Positions 7,088-16,317 of a stretch of 26,165 bases of DNA are shown one piece after another. The stretch is from Gammaproteobacteria bacterium (GTDB taxonomy: Bacteria; Pseudomonadota; Gammaproteobacteria; UBA6429), in the NCBI GenBank assembly GCA_003232015.1, contig QIKU01000004.1, positions 1 to 26,165 of the forward strand, read 5' to 3'. Under the pieces are notes generated by a model that was not told the DNA's origin, searched no databases, and saw only the letters and a program-made list of their open reading frames with translations. Positions within the stretch are counted from its first letter, which is position 1; the number at the start of each line of letters is the position of its first letter. The translations under genes were made by a program, and so were the position numbers.

Positions 7088-9568
7088 ATGTCGTCGGAAT
7101 ACCAGCACCAGACTGAATATAATCACCAGTCTATTGAAAAGTCTGCTCAGGATTACTGGGAAAAGAATCAAACATTCAAAGTGGTTGAAGATAAAAGCAA
7201 AGAAAAATTTTATTGCTTATCCATGTTTCCCTACCCGAGTGGTCGTTTACATATGGGGCATGTACGCAATTACACCATTGGTGATGTGATCAGTCGTTAT
7301 CAGCGTATGCAGGGCAAAAATGTCATGCAGCCGATGGGTTGGGATGCTTTTGGTTTACCGGCAGAAAATGCGGCACACAAAAATAATGTACCACCGGCAA
7401 GCTGGACACGAGACAATATTGACTATATGCGAAACCAGCTTAAACAACTGGGCCTGGCCTATGACTGGGATCGCGAACTGGCCACCTGCAATGCCGATTA
7501 TTATCGCTGGGAACAGTGGTTATTTACCCGTCTGTATAAAAAGGGCATGGTTTATAAAAAAACAGCTGCGGTTAACTGGTGCCCTAATGATATAACCGTA
7601 TTAGCGAATGAGCAGGTGATTGACGGCAAATGCTGGCGTTGTGATACCGATGTGGTGCGTAAGGAAATTCCACAATGGTTTTTTAAAATAACCGATTACG
7701 CAGAAGAATTATTAACTGAACTGGATTCACTCGATGGCTGGCCTGAGCAAGTGCGTACCATGCAGAAAAACTGGATTGGGCGCTCCGAAGGGGTCGAGAT
7801 CAGTTTTGAAATTGCAGAGCATGATAGAGCCATAAAAGTCTTTACCACTCGCCCCGACACATTAATGGGTGTGACGTATTTAGCCGTTGCAGCCGAACAT
7901 GAATTAGCGCAACAAGCCGCATCACAATATGACAATGTTGCTGCTTTTGTTAAACAATGTATTGCCGTGGGTACCGCCGAAGCGGCTGTCGAAACACAGG
8001 TTAAAATGGGTATTGATACCGGTTTTAAGGCTGTGCATCCGGTTACTGGCAAGCAGGTTCCTGTTTTTATAGCAAACTTTGTATTAATGGGCTATGGCGA
8101 AGGCGCAGTAATGTCAGTGCCGGCGCATGACCAACGTGACTGGGAGTTTGCAACGAAATATGGTTTACCCATTCAGCAGGTGATTACCGATGATAACGTT
8201 GATATAAACCTGAACGAGCAAGCCTTTACAGAAAAAGGCCGGTTAATCAACTCAGCGGACTTTGATGGTTTAAGCTCAGACGAAGCCTTTACAAAAATTG
8301 CAGACTATTTAAAAGAAAATAACCAGGGGCAAGTTCGCACAACCTACCGGTTGCGTGACTGGGGTGTGTCACGGCAGCGTTACTGGGGCGCACCCATTCC
8401 TATTATTAATTGTGATAGCTGCGGTGCCGTGCCAGTACCCGATAAAGACTTGCCGGTGGTGCTACCCGAAGATGTGGCATTTGAAGGTGTGGGCTCGCCA
8501 ATTAAAAAAATGCCTGAGTTTTATGAAACCACTTGCCCCCAATGTGGCAAGGCCGCGATACGCGAAACCGATACTTTCGATACTTTTATGGAATCGTCCT
8601 GGTATTACGCACGTTATTGCTCTGCAGATTCAGATACCGCCATGGTGGATGAGCGTGCTAATTACTGGTTGCCTGTGGATCAATATGTGGGTGGTATTGA
8701 ACACGCGATTTTACATTTACTGTATGCGCGTTTCTTTAATAAATTAATGCGCGATGCAGGGCTTATCCAAAACGATGAGCCGTTTAAAAATCTCTTAACC
8801 CAGGGCATGGTTTTAAAAGACGGCAGTAAAATGTCCAAGTCCAAAGGCAATACCGTCGATCCGCAAGCGCTAATCGAAAAATACGGTGCCGATACCGCTC
8901 GCCTGTTTATGATGTTTGCTGCACCACCGGAACAGTCATTGGAATGGTCGGATGCAGGTGTAGAAGGCGCTTACCGTTTTATTAAACGTGTCTGGAATGT
9001 GGTTGTAAAACATTGCCAAACATTAGAATCAAATACACTGGTTAGTCTGAATATCGATGGGCTTAACAGTGAACAGCGCGAGCTGCGAACGAAAGTGCAT
9101 AAAGCGGTGGCGAAAGTAACGGATGATATTGGCCGGCGTTATACCTTTAATACCGCCATTGCCGCTGTTATGGAATTAATGAACAGTGTTAGCAAATTTA
9201 ATGATAACAGTGAGCAAGGCCTTGCCGTTATGCAGGAAAGTCTGGAGTTAATGGTACTGGTATTATCGCCGATTATCCCGCATGTTACGCATGAACTCTG
9301 GCAGGCACTGGGGCATGATGAAAATATTGTTAACCATGCCTGGCCTCAACACGATGCTGGTGCGCTGGTGCAGGATGAAATTCAAATGATTATTCAGGTG
9401 AATGGTAAGTTGCGCGCTAAAATAATGGTGGCAACTGATGCAACAAAAGACGATATTGAACAGCAAGCATTTAAAGACGAAAACGTGCAGCGCTTTATTG
9501 AAGGGATGAAAGTGTTAAAGGTGATTGTTGTGCCGAAGCGGCTGGTTAATATTGTGGTTAAACCTTAA
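7088..9568 (+). CDS. leuS: Leucyl-tRNA synthetase
   Basis: Class I aminoacyl-tRNA synthetase that charges tRNA-Leu. Its HIGH motif reads HMGH at residues 55-58 and its KMSKS motif is exact at 581-585. The CP1 editing domain lies roughly at 225-420, with the Thr-rich [16 protein letters not shown] and the later [17 protein letters not shown]. Two zinc-ribbon-like cysteine clusters are visible: one at [21 protein letters not shown] and one near [11 protein letters not shown] with CPQCGKA. The ending, with [12 protein letters not shown] followed by [13 protein letters not shown], is the normal C-terminal domain. The length of 826 residues is typical for bacteria. The TAA stop shares its last base with the ATG of lptE, so the two are coupled. 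Confidence 0.98.
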   Translation: MSSEYQHQTEYNHQSIEKSAQDYWEKNQTFKVVEDKSKEKFYCLSMFPYPSGRLHMGHVRNYTIGDVISRYQRMQGKNVMQPMGWDAFGLPAENAAHKNNVPPASWTRDNIDYMRNQLKQLGLAYDWDRELATCNADYYRWEQWLFTRLYKKGMVYKKTAAVNWCPNDITVLANEQVIDGKCWRCDTDVVRKEIPQWFFKITDYAEELLTELDSLDGWPEQVRTMQKNWIGRSEGVEISFEIAEHDRAIKVFTTRPDTLMGVTYLAVAAEHELAQQAASQYDNVAAFVKQCIAVGTAEAAVETQVKMGIDTGFKAVHPVTGKQVPVFIANFVLMGYGEGAVMSVPAHDQRDWEFATKYGLPIQQVITDDNVDINLNEQAFTEKGRLINSADFDGLSSDEAFTKIADYLKENNQGQVRTTYRLRDWGVSRQRYWGAPIPIINCDSCGAVPVPDKDLPVVLPEDVAFEGVGSPIKKMPEFYETTCPQCGKAAIRETDTFDTFMESSWYYARYCSADSDTAMVDERANYWLPVDQYVGGIEHAILHLLYARFFNKLMRDAGLIQNDEPFKNLLTQGMVLKDGSKMSKSKGNTVDPQALIEKYGADTARLFMMFAAPPEQSLEWSDAGVEGAYRFIKRVWNVVVKHCQTLESNTLVSLNIDGLNSEQRELRTKVHKAVAKVTDDIGRRYTFNTAIAAVMELMNSVSKFNDNSEQGLAVMQESLELMVLVLSPIIPHVTHELWQALGHDENIVNHAWPQHDAGALVQDEIQMIIQVNGKLRAKIMVATDATKDDIEQQAFKDENVQRFIEGMKVLKVIVVPKRLVNIVVKP

Positions 9569-10143
9569 TGAAAAAAAGACTGAGCCAAATAGTACTGTTA
9601 ATACTGACGTTGAGTTTACTATCAGCTTGCGGGTTTCGCTTGCGTGGTGCCAGCAATTTACCGGCAACAATCAAATATGCTGTTGTTGATGGCGTAGCAC
9701 AATACAGTGAAGTGGGGCTGGCGATTAAGCAACAACTGGAAGTATCTGGTGCTAAAGTTGTAAGTGCTGCCGATGTTGATACGGTGCATTTTATTGTATT
9801 GAAAAATAAATTTACCCGCCGGGTCTTATCCGTTGGTGCTTCGGGTACGGCCAATGAATATGAGCTGGCCTACAGCTTTTCCATGCGGGTGCAAAACTCA
9901 AAAGGGAAACTGCTGGTTGCTGAGCGTGCCATTAATCTGAATCGTAATTATATTTATGATGCATCTCAGGCACTGGCCAAGAGTGATGAAGAATTAACGA
10001 TCAAGTCACAAATGATTTCATTGGCTGTTCGTCAGTCAATGCGACGCATTGGTATTAAATTAAGGCAAGACTTGAGTTTAAAGCCAGCAGCTGAAAAGGC
10101 ATCTCAAACGGCAAAGCCGGTTAAAGATAGCAGCATTAAATAA
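9568..10143 (+). CDS. lptE: LPS-assembly lipoprotein LptE
   Basis: Outer-membrane lipoprotein that sits as a plug in the LptD barrel and helps insert lipopolysaccharide into the outer leaflet. A lipoprotein signal peptide is clear: MKKR, a hydrophobic run, and the lipobox LLSAC with Cys21. CGFRLRG directly after the cysteine is the hallmark start of mature LptE. The rest (about 170 residues) fits the alpha/beta LptE fold: SYSFSMRV strand region, LNRNYIYD and a helix around EELTIKSQMISLAVRQSMRR. The final ~20 residues are Lys/Ala-rich and not conserved. It starts on the last base of the leuS stop and ends 5 bases before holA, the standard leuS-lptE-holA order. Confidence 0.94.
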   Translation: MKKRLSQIVLLILTLSLLSACGFRLRGASNLPATIKYAVVDGVAQYSEVGLAIKQQLEVSGAKVVSAADVDTVHFIVLKNKFTRRVLSVGASGTANEYELAYSFSMRVQNSKGKLLVAERAINLNRNYIYDASQALAKSDEELTIKSQMISLAVRQSMRRIGIKLRQDLSLKPAAEKASQTAKPVKDSSIK

Positions 10144-10148
10144 CAGTA

Positions 10149-11201
10149 ATGAATATCACCTTACAACAACTTTCAAATCATCTTCGCCAGCAGGTAATGA
10201 ATGTTTACTATGTGGCAGGTGATGAACCCTTGCAAAAAGAAGAAGCGGTAAAGGCAATAAGACAAGCTGCAAGTAACGATGGTTTTACTGAGCGGGTTGT
10301 ACTGGATGTTGATAAACAATTTGACTGGGGTTTACTGCTGGCGGAAAGTCAGAGTATGTCGTTGTTTGGTGATAAGCGCTTAATTGAATTACGTATGCCA
10401 CAAACAAAGCCGGGAGACAAAGGCAGTAAGGCTATTGTTGCTTTTATGGCCGGCTGCCCTGATGATGTGATGTTGCTGATCGTTAGCGGTAAACTGGACA
10501 AACCACAACTCAAGTCTAAGTGGTTTAAGGCGATTGATGCTAAAGGTGTTTGTATACAAGTTTGGCCGATTGATAAAACACAGTTACCTGGCTGGGTAAC
10601 GCAACGGATGGCGACACTCAAAATGCAGCCAACGCCCGATGCTCTGGCTCTTTTGTGCGACCGAGTTGAAGGCAATTTACTGGCTGCCGAGCAGGCACTG
10701 GAAAAATTATTTTTACTGAACGGTGAAGGGGAAGTGGATAGTGATGCGGTACGTGATCTGGTTGCCGACAGTTCCCGTTACAATGTTTTCCAGTTGGTCG
10801 ACACTTGTTTAAATGGTGAGGCAAGCCAGTCAGTAAAAATTCTGGACGGCCTGCAGGGCGAAGGGGTGGAGCCGGTAATTATTGTCTGGGCTTTAACGCG
10901 TGAAATTCGCACTCTGGTCTCCATGTCGCTGGCAATGAACGAGCAGAGTCTGGAGCAGGTTATCCGCTCTTTTCATGTCTGGCAAAAACGCCAGAATTGT
11001 GTCAAATCTGCCTTGTCCCGGCATAAAGTGCGCCAGTGGCAGCTCTTTTTGTGGCAATTAAGTGAACTCGATAAGATGAATAAAGGTCTTAAAGCAGGAA
11101 ATATCTGGCATGAGTTGATACAATTAGTACTTAAGGTAGCGGGAAGCCCCTTAATGCCTGCGCAACGACCAAAACAAGCCGCGTATTCGTACCCGGTTTA
11201 G
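10149..11201 (+). CDS. holA: DNA polymerase III delta subunit
   Basis: Delta subunit of the clamp-loader complex; it opens the beta sliding clamp. The N-terminus VYYVAGDEPLQKEEAVKAIR is the family's characteristic opening. SMSLFGDKRLIELRMP is the clamp-contacting region, followed by the AAA+-like domain without a functional P-loop, as is normal for delta. The middle lid domain carries EGNLLAAEQALEKL, and the C-terminal collar helices follow (about 215-340, with VIIVWALTREIR). Length 350 residues versus 343 in E. coli. It follows lptE by 5 bases and is separated from proA by 63 bases in which I see no confident terminator. Confidence 0.95.
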   Translation: MNITLQQLSNHLRQQVMNVYYVAGDEPLQKEEAVKAIRQAASNDGFTERVVLDVDKQFDWGLLLAESQSMSLFGDKRLIELRMPQTKPGDKGSKAIVAFMAGCPDDVMLLIVSGKLDKPQLKSKWFKAIDAKGVCIQVWPIDKTQLPGWVTQRMATLKMQPTPDALALLCDRVEGNLLAAEQALEKLFLLNGEGEVDSDAVRDLVADSSRYNVFQLVDTCLNGEASQSVKILDGLQGEGVEPVIIVWALTREIRTLVSMSLAMNEQSLEQVIRSFHVWQKRQNCVKSALSRHKVRQWQLFLWQLSELDKMNKGLKAGNIWHELIQLVLKVAGSPLMPAQRPKQAAYSYPV

Positions 11202-11264
11202 TCGGCGCTTTTATTAACCGGTATTTAAGTCATTCTCCTTTTTCATTTTAGACAGGTTTAGCTA

Positions 11265-12533
11265 ATGGATGCGAAAGTGAACATTCAAACATACATGCAA
11301 CAACTCGGCGAACAGGCGCGTGCCGCTTCACGTAAGTTAGCGGGCACGACCAGTGGCGTCAAAAATAAAGCCTTACTGGCAATGGCCGCGGCCGTTGAGT
11401 CACAGCAAGCCGCTTTGCTTACTGCCAATAAAAAAGATTTAGACGCAGGTAAAAAGAGCGGCCTGGATGAAGCCCTGCTTGATCGTTTGGCATTGAATCC
11501 TGAGCGTATCAGTGGCATGGCCGAAGGTATCCGCCAAATTGTGGCATTGGCTGATCCGGTGGGTGAAATTACTGATTTAAGCTACCGCGAGTCGGGTATT
11601 CAAGTGGGTAAAATGCGCGTGCCACTCGGTGTTATTGGCATTATTTACGAGTCACGCCCAAATGTAACCGCAGATGCGGCAGCGCTGTGTTTAAAATCAG
11701 GTAATGCCGCTATTTTGCGGGGTGGTTCTGAAGCGACACATTCCAATCAGGCCATTGCCCAGTGTATTCAAACAGGCTTAAAAGAAGCAGGCTTATCGGT
11801 TGACTGTATTCAGGTGATAGAAACAACGGATCGTGAAGCAGTCGGTAAACTCATTACCATGCCAAAATATGTCGATGTTATTGTACCTCGTGGTGGTAAA
11901 GGGTTAATCGAACGGGTCAGTGCAGAAGCGACGGTGCCAGTTATTAAACACTTACACGGCGTTTGCCATGTTTATATTGACGGCAAAGCCGATATGGATA
12001 AAGCCCTTGCGGTGGCCTTTAATTCCAAAACGCAGCGTTACGGCACCTGCAATACCATGGAAACTTTACTGGTTGATGTCGCTATTGCAGAATCTATATT
12101 GCCAACACTTTGTAAAATGTATAGCAAAGAAGGTGTTGAGTTACGTGGCTGTGAAAAAACACAAAAGATTGTTTCAAATGCGATTGCTGCAACCGATGCG
12201 GACTGGGATGAAGAATACCTTGCCCCGATTCTTTCGATACGCATTGTTGATGGGCTGGATCAGGCTATTGAACATTGTCATCAGCACAGTTCAGGGCATA
12301 CCGAATCGATTGTCACCGAAGATTACAGCAAGGCACGGCGCTTTTTAGCTGAAGTAGATTCAAGCTCGGTGATGGTGAATACATCGACCCGTTTTGCCGA
12401 TGGCTTTGAATATGGTCTGGGCGCAGAAATTGGCATCAGTACCGACAAAATACATGTACGCGGCCCGGTGGGGCTTGAAGGTTTAACATCACAAAAATAC
12501 ATTGTGTTAGGCGATGGCCATATTCGCAAATGA
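11265..12533 (+). CDS. proA: Gamma-glutamyl phosphate reductase
   Basis: Second enzyme of proline synthesis: the NADPH-dependent reduction of gamma-glutamyl phosphate to glutamate-5-semialdehyde, in the aldehyde dehydrogenase superfamily. The catalytic cysteine is C262 in [14 protein letters not shown]. Other family signatures are [49 protein letters not shown] and near the end [20 protein letters not shown]. The 422-residue length is typical. An AGG six to nine bases upstream of the ATG can serve as ribosome-binding site. The 3' end overlaps nadD by four bases (ATGA). The 63-base gap after holA suggests a possible separate promoter, though none is clear. proB is not in the window. Confidence 0.97.
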   Translation: MDAKVNIQTYMQQLGEQARAASRKLAGTTSGVKNKALLAMAAAVESQQAALLTANKKDLDAGKKSGLDEALLDRLALNPERISGMAEGIRQIVALADPVGEITDLSYRESGIQVGKMRVPLGVIGIIYESRPNVTADAAALCLKSGNAAILRGGSEATHSNQAIAQCIQTGLKEAGLSVDCIQVIETTDREAVGKLITMPKYVDVIVPRGGKGLIERVSAEATVPVIKHLHGVCHVYIDGKADMDKALAVAFNSKTQRYGTCNTMETLLVDVAIAESILPTLCKMYSKEGVELRGCEKTQKIVSNAIAATDADWDEEYLAPILSIRIVDGLDQAIEHCHQHSSGHTESIVTEDYSKARRFLAEVDSSSVMVNTSTRFADGFEYGLGAEIGISTDKIHVRGPVGLEGLTSQKYIVLGDGHIRK

Positions 12534-13168
12534 TAGGGATTTTTGGCGGCACGTTTGATCCGGTTCATTATGGGCACATCAAACCGGCGCTGGATGTGAA
12601 ACAGAGCCTGGGTTTAGAAGAGCTTCGTTTTATACCGTGTTCCATTCCTGCACATCGTACTACACCAATTGCAACAGTTGAGCAGCGGCTTGATATGCTG
12701 CATGCCGCTATTGATGGACACGAAAATTGTGTACTGGATGAACGTGAATTAAACCGTCAGGGTGTTTCCTATATGGTGGACACCTTGCAAAGTCTCCATG
12801 ATGAGTTAAACGGAAAAAGCTTTTGTTTAATTATTGGGATGGATGCTTTTTTGGGTTTAAATCAGTGGCATCAGTGGCAGCGAATTTTTGAACTGGCAAA
12901 TTGTGCGGTGACTTACCGGCCAGGGTTTGAATTAAATTTGGCGCAGTTGCCAGTTGATTTATTCAATGAGGTTAAGCAGCGGCAGGTCAATTCTGTTAAT
13001 GCCTTTGTTGAAAAACAACGGGGTGCTATTTTGTTTATGCCGGTTACTCAACTTAATATTTCTGCAACGGATATACGTCAAAGTGTAAAATACGAAAAAT
13101 CCATTGAAGAGTTTGTTCCACCCGCTGTGAATCATGTGATTCAACAGCAGAAAATATATGCAGGTTAG
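12530..13168 (+). CDS. nadD: Nicotinate-nucleotide adenylyltransferase
   Basis: Transfers AMP from ATP to nicotinate mononucleotide to form deamido-NAD in NAD synthesis. The nucleotidyltransferase motif [15 protein letters not shown] occupies residues 6-20, with the (H/T)xGH element as HYGH. The second signature ISATDIRQS lies near the C-terminus. [13 protein letters not shown] is the usual mid-protein block that lines the nicotinate site. Length 212 residues matches E. coli NadD (213). The ATGA overlap with proA implies coupling, and rsfS starts 8 bases after its stop. NAD is the substrate destroyed by the RES toxin encoded at the window's left end, but the two loci are far apart and no direct regulatory link is visible. 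Confidence 0.96.
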   Translation: MIGIFGGTFDPVHYGHIKPALDVKQSLGLEELRFIPCSIPAHRTTPIATVEQRLDMLHAAIDGHENCVLDERELNRQGVSYMVDTLQSLHDELNGKSFCLIIGMDAFLGLNQWHQWQRIFELANCAVTYRPGFELNLAQLPVDLFNEVKQRQVNSVNAFVEKQRGAILFMPVTQLNISATDIRQSVKYEKSIEEFVPPAVNHVIQQQKIYAG

Positions 13169-13176
13169 TTTTAAAT

Positions 13177-13527
13177 ATGAATAGTAAACAGCTTTGTGAT
13201 TTAACCGTTGATGCGCTGGAAGACATTAAAGCCATTGATGTTAGAGTGCTTGATGTCACTGGACGTTCCAGCGTAACCGATATTATGGTTATCGCAACGG
13301 GTAATACTACTCGACAGGTAAAATCATTATCAAATAATGTCTTAAAAGAGACGAAAGAAAAGGGTATCCGACCGATTGGTGTTGAAGGTGAGCAATCGGC
13401 TGACTGGATTTTAATCGATCTTGGTGATGTGGTAGTGCATATCATGACACCCGATATTCGTGATTTTTATAATTTGGAAAAACTTTGGGATGAAGATAGT
13501 CCAGAGGCAGAAGCCGCTTCTGAATAA
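13177..13527 (+). CDS. rsfS: Ribosomal silencing factor RsfS
   Basis: Iojap/YbeB-family protein that binds ribosomal protein uL14 and blocks subunit joining, lowering translation during starvation. The conserved core is intact: DVTGRSSVTDIMVIATGNT at about residues 26-44, then GVEGEQSADWILIDLGDVVVH and the terminal MTPDIRDFYNLEKLWDE. It is 116 residues, slightly longer than E. coli RsfS (105) because of an acidic Ala/Glu tail. It is 8 bases after nadD, the standard nadD-rsfS pair. The following 90-base gap to rlmH holds repeated GCACTTYGTG words (see repeat). Confidence 0.96.
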   Translation: MNSKQLCDLTVDALEDIKAIDVRVLDVTGRSSVTDIMVIATGNTTRQVKSLSNNVLKETKEKGIRPIGVEGEQSADWILIDLGDVVVHIMTPDIRDFYNLEKLWDEDSPEAEAASE

Positions 13528-13562
13528 TCTTGTATTTTAAATGATTTTTGATTTTCCGTTGT

Positions 13563-13590
13563 GCACTTCGTGTACCCAAAGCACTTTGTG
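13563..13590. repeat. Imperfect direct repeat and hairpins between rsfS and rlmH
   Basis: GCACTTCGTG (13563-13572) and GCACTTTGTG (13581-13590) are copies with one mismatch, 18 bases apart. The first overlaps a small hairpin, GTGCAC-TTC-GTGTAC (13561-13575, one G-U pair). The second lies in a weaker one, CAAA-GCAC-TTTG. There is no T-run, so this is not a classical terminator. It may be a copy of an interspersed element or an RNA structure in the rlmH leader; nothing in the window shows a second copy. Confidence 0.3.
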
Positions 13591-13617
13591 GGGCAGGCTC
13601 TCCATTGTGGTTAGAAA

Positions 13618-14085
13618 ATGATCATCCATATTCTCGCCATTGGAACCAAAATGCCTTCCTGGGTGGTGCAAGGCGTTGATGAATATGTACGCCGCATGCC
13701 AAAAGAATGTCAGGTTAAATTTGCTGAATTGCCTTTAGGCCAGCGCGCAAAGTCTAAAAATATCAAGCAGGCCATGCAGCAGGAAGAAAAAAGTATTCTT
13801 GCCGCCATACCTGACAACGCACAGATTATTGCCCTGGAAGTCACCGGGCGAAACTGGTCGACCGAGGTTTTGTCAAACAAAATGCAGGACTGGATGCAAT
13901 CGGGTAAAGACGTTGCCTTGCTTGTCGGAGGCCCCGATGGCATGACGCAGGCCTGTCTGGATAAGGCGCAGGAAAAATGGTCTCTATCCAATCTAACCTT
14001 ACCGCACCCTCTGGTTCGAATTGTTCTTGCCGAGCAGCTTTATCGTGCTTTGATGGTTATCAAAAATCATCCCTATCATAAATAA
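13618..14085 (+). CDS. rlmH: 23S rRNA pseudouridine-1915 N3-methyltransferase
   Basis: SPOUT-class methyltransferase that methylates pseudouridine 1915 in helix 69 of 23S rRNA on assembled ribosomes. The opening IIHILAIGTKMPSWVVQGVDEY, the SAM-binding knot LLVGGPDGM (about 101-109) and LTLPHPLVRIVLAEQLYRA near the end, with the final NHPYHK, are diagnostic. Length 155 residues equals E. coli RlmH. The enzyme acts as a homodimer. In many gammaproteobacteria mrdA and rodA follow rlmH; here maf follows after 10 bases, showing a local rearrangement relative to the Pseudomonas or E. coli order. Confidence 0.97.
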   Translation: MIIHILAIGTKMPSWVVQGVDEYVRRMPKECQVKFAELPLGQRAKSKNIKQAMQQEEKSILAAIPDNAQIIALEVTGRNWSTEVLSNKMQDWMQSGKDVALLVGGPDGMTQACLDKAQEKWSLSNLTLPHPLVRIVLAEQLYRALMVIKNHPYHK

Positions 14086-14095
14086 AGACATTTGC

Positions 14096-14743
14096 ATGAA
14101 GCAGCTTCCGGTTTATCTTGCCTCCCAATCTCCGCGCCGCCGTGAATTATTAGCACAAATCGGTGTCCGATTTGATGTGCTCGATGTTTTAGTGCCAGAG
14201 GAACGCCAACCTGATGAAGCCCCGCCTGATTATGTGCAGCGTGTTGCCATTGATAAGGCACAGGCCGGTGTCGCGCTGCTTGAAAAAAATTATTTAGAAG
14301 CGAACAAAACAGGGTTAAGTAATTGGCAATCAACGGAAAAACGCGCCACAATAGGGCTAGTAATAGGGGCGGATACAGCGGTAGTTTGCGATGGTAAAAT
14401 ACTGGGTAAGCCTGAATCTGCAGAACATGCCGAGTTGATACTCAGCCAGCTTTCGGCAAAAACCCATGAGGTATACACTGGGGTTGCTGTTTATGGTTCG
14501 CGTATTTTAATGCTAACTTCGCGTACGTTAGTAACATTTAAGCGCTTAAGCACACAGGAAATTAAAGGCTATATCGCCACAAACGAAGGTGTCGATAAAG
14601 CCGGAAGTTATGCGGTACAAGGCCTGGCAGCAATATTTATTGAAAATTTACAGGGCAGCTATTCAGGGGTAATGGGTTTACCTTTGCATGAAACAGCTTG
14701 TTTATTAGCACAATCGGGTGTGGATGTTTTATCGGCACAATAA
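14096..14743 (+). CDS. maf: Maf/YhdE-type nucleoside triphosphate pyrophosphatase
   Basis: Hydrolyses non-canonical and normal nucleoside triphosphates to monophosphates; the YhdE subgroup prefers dTTP, UTP and modified pyrimidines. The signature is LASQSPRRRELL (8-19), followed by the catalytic-region blocks VIGADTAVV (89-97), LGKPESAEHA and DKAGSYAVQGLAAIFIENLQGSY. The DKAGSYAVQG pattern favours the YhdE rather than YceF subgroup. At 215 residues it is longer than E. coli YhdE (197), chiefly because about 21 residues are inserted near positions 64-86, just before GADT. Its stop lies 22 bases before the chosen rng start; maf-rng adjacency is conserved in the class. Confidence 0.93.
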   Translation: MKQLPVYLASQSPRRRELLAQIGVRFDVLDVLVPEERQPDEAPPDYVQRVAIDKAQAGVALLEKNYLEANKTGLSNWQSTEKRATIGLVIGADTAVVCDGKILGKPESAEHAELILSQLSAKTHEVYTGVAVYGSRILMLTSRTLVTFKRLSTQEIKGYIATNEGVDKAGSYAVQGLAAIFIENLQGSYSGVMGLPLHETACLLAQSGVDVLSAQ

Positions 14744-14765
14744 AAAATTTAAAGAAGCGGTGCAA

Positions 14766-16265
14766 ATGAGTGAAGAATTATTAATTAACGTGACACCGCA
14801 GGAAACGCGGATAGCTTACGTCGAAAATGGCATGTTACAGGAAGTGCATATTGAGCGTGCTCGGCGGCGTGGCTTAGTGGGCAATATTTACAGTGGTAAA
14901 GTTTCACGAGTTTTGCCCGGCATGCAGGCGGCTTTTATCGATATTGGTTTAGAGCGAACCGCTTTTTTGCATGCATCAGATATTGCCGACAATTATCAAC
15001 GACTCATTAAAAATAAGGATGACGAAAAGCCAACTGAAGGTGTTGCCGACATTGCCGATTTACTGGCAGAAGGACAGCAGGTTATTGTTCAGGTCGTTAA
15101 AGATCCGATTGGAACAAAAGGTGCCCGACTAACAACTAATATTTCAATTCCATCACGCTATCTGGTGTTAATTTCAAACACCGAACATATTGGTATATCG
15201 CAAAAGATCGATTCAGATGAAGAACGCCAGCGCTTAAAAGACATTATCAGTAAACATAATGCCGAGCACTCTGAATATAAAAATGGTTATATTGTTCGAA
15301 CGGTTGCCGAAGGGATTAGTGAAGAAGATATTTGTAAGGATATTGTTTTTCTGGAAAAATTATGGGCAGCGGTTAAAGTTAAATCAACACAAACATCCTC
15401 AAAGAAAGTGATTAATTTATTACACGAAGATTTACCTTTAGTCATGCGAACGATGCGTGACCTTGGTGGAACCGATATACAAAAAATACGCATCGATTCC
15501 CGTGAAACCTTTAAACGGGTTGAAAAATTTTCGAAAAAATTTATACCTGAAGTTGCTAACTGCATTGAATATTATCCCGGTGAACGCCCTATTTTTGATT
15601 TATACGGTGTGGACGATGAAATTCGCAAGTCACTTGAACCTAAAGTACAGCTAAAGTCCGGTGGCTATTTAATTATCGATCAAACTGAAGCGATGACAAC
15701 CGTCGATGTGAATACCGGTGCCTTTGTTGGCCATCGCAATCTTGAAGAAACCATTTTTAAAACTAATCTGGAAGCCACTCAGGCTATTTGTCGTCAGGTT
15801 CGCCTTAGAAACCTCGGCGGTATTATTATTATCGACTTTATAGATATGGTGGACGATGAACATAAACGGCAGGTGCTGCGTGGTCTGGAAAAAATGCTCA
15901 ACAAAGATCCGGAAAAAACTAATATTAGCGAGGTTTCATCTTTAGGTCTGGTGCAAATGACGCGAAAGCGAACCCGCGAAAGTCTAGAGCATATTTTATG
16001 TGAAACCTGTCCGACCTGTCAGGGGCGTGGTTCAATTATGACGGTTGAAACGGTTAGTTATGAAATCTTTCGTGAGATTTTACGCGAGTCCCGTCAGTTT
16101 GACGCGAAAAACTATTTAGTTCTGGCTGCCGAGGCGGTGGTCGATAATCTACTGGATGATGAATCAAGTGGTGTTGCCGAGCTGGAAGAATTTATAGGTA
16201 AGTCGATTCGTTTCCAGGTTGAAACAGAATATGCACAAGAGCAGTTTGATGTTGTGCCGATGTGA
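14766..16265 (+). CDS. rng: Ribonuclease G
   Basis: Endoribonuclease of the RNase E/G family, involved in 16S rRNA 5'-end maturation and mRNA decay. The S1 domain is near residues 35-120 (GNIYSGKVSRVLPGMQAAF). The catalytic magnesium aspartates are D314 (TTVDVNTGAF) and D357 (IIIDFIDM), the same 43-residue spacing as in the E. coli enzymes. The Zn-link cysteines are in CETCPTCQGRG. It lacks the long C-terminal degradosome scaffold of RNase E, so it is RNase G. ATG 14766 is chosen because MSEELLINVTPQETRIAY aligns with the E. coli start; an in-frame ATG at 14718 would overlap maf and add 16 unconserved residues. The product is 499 residues versus 489 in E. coli. Confidence 0.96.
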   Translation: MSEELLINVTPQETRIAYVENGMLQEVHIERARRRGLVGNIYSGKVSRVLPGMQAAFIDIGLERTAFLHASDIADNYQRLIKNKDDEKPTEGVADIADLLAEGQQVIVQVVKDPIGTKGARLTTNISIPSRYLVLISNTEHIGISQKIDSDEERQRLKDIISKHNAEHSEYKNGYIVRTVAEGISEEDICKDIVFLEKLWAAVKVKSTQTSSKKVINLLHEDLPLVMRTMRDLGGTDIQKIRIDSRETFKRVEKFSKKFIPEVANCIEYYPGERPIFDLYGVDDEIRKSLEPKVQLKSGGYLIIDQTEAMTTVDVNTGAFVGHRNLEETIFKTNLEATQAICRQVRLRNLGGIIIIDFIDMVDDEHKRQVLRGLEKMLNKDPEKTNISEVSSLGLVQMTRKRTRESLEHILCETCPTCQGRGSIMTVETVSYEIFREILRESRQFDAKNYLVLAAEAVVDNLLDDESSGVAELEEFIGKSIRFQVETEYAQEQFDVVPM

Positions 16266-16317
16266 TTCCAGTATGGTTTGGTTTCTTAATGCATAGTGGT
16301 ATTTCCATTAGAGTTTA

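Noticed and set aside
7696..8052. 118-codon open frame on the minus strand inside leuS
   Set aside because: It lies wholly antisense to the conserved CP1 editing region of leuS, has a low-complexity Ser/Ala/Cys composition and no recognisable domain; it is a shadow of the real gene.
14718..14765. N-terminal extension of rng from ATG 14718
   Set aside because: It overlaps the end of maf by 26 bases and adds residues absent from RNase G proteins; ATG 14766 matches the family start.
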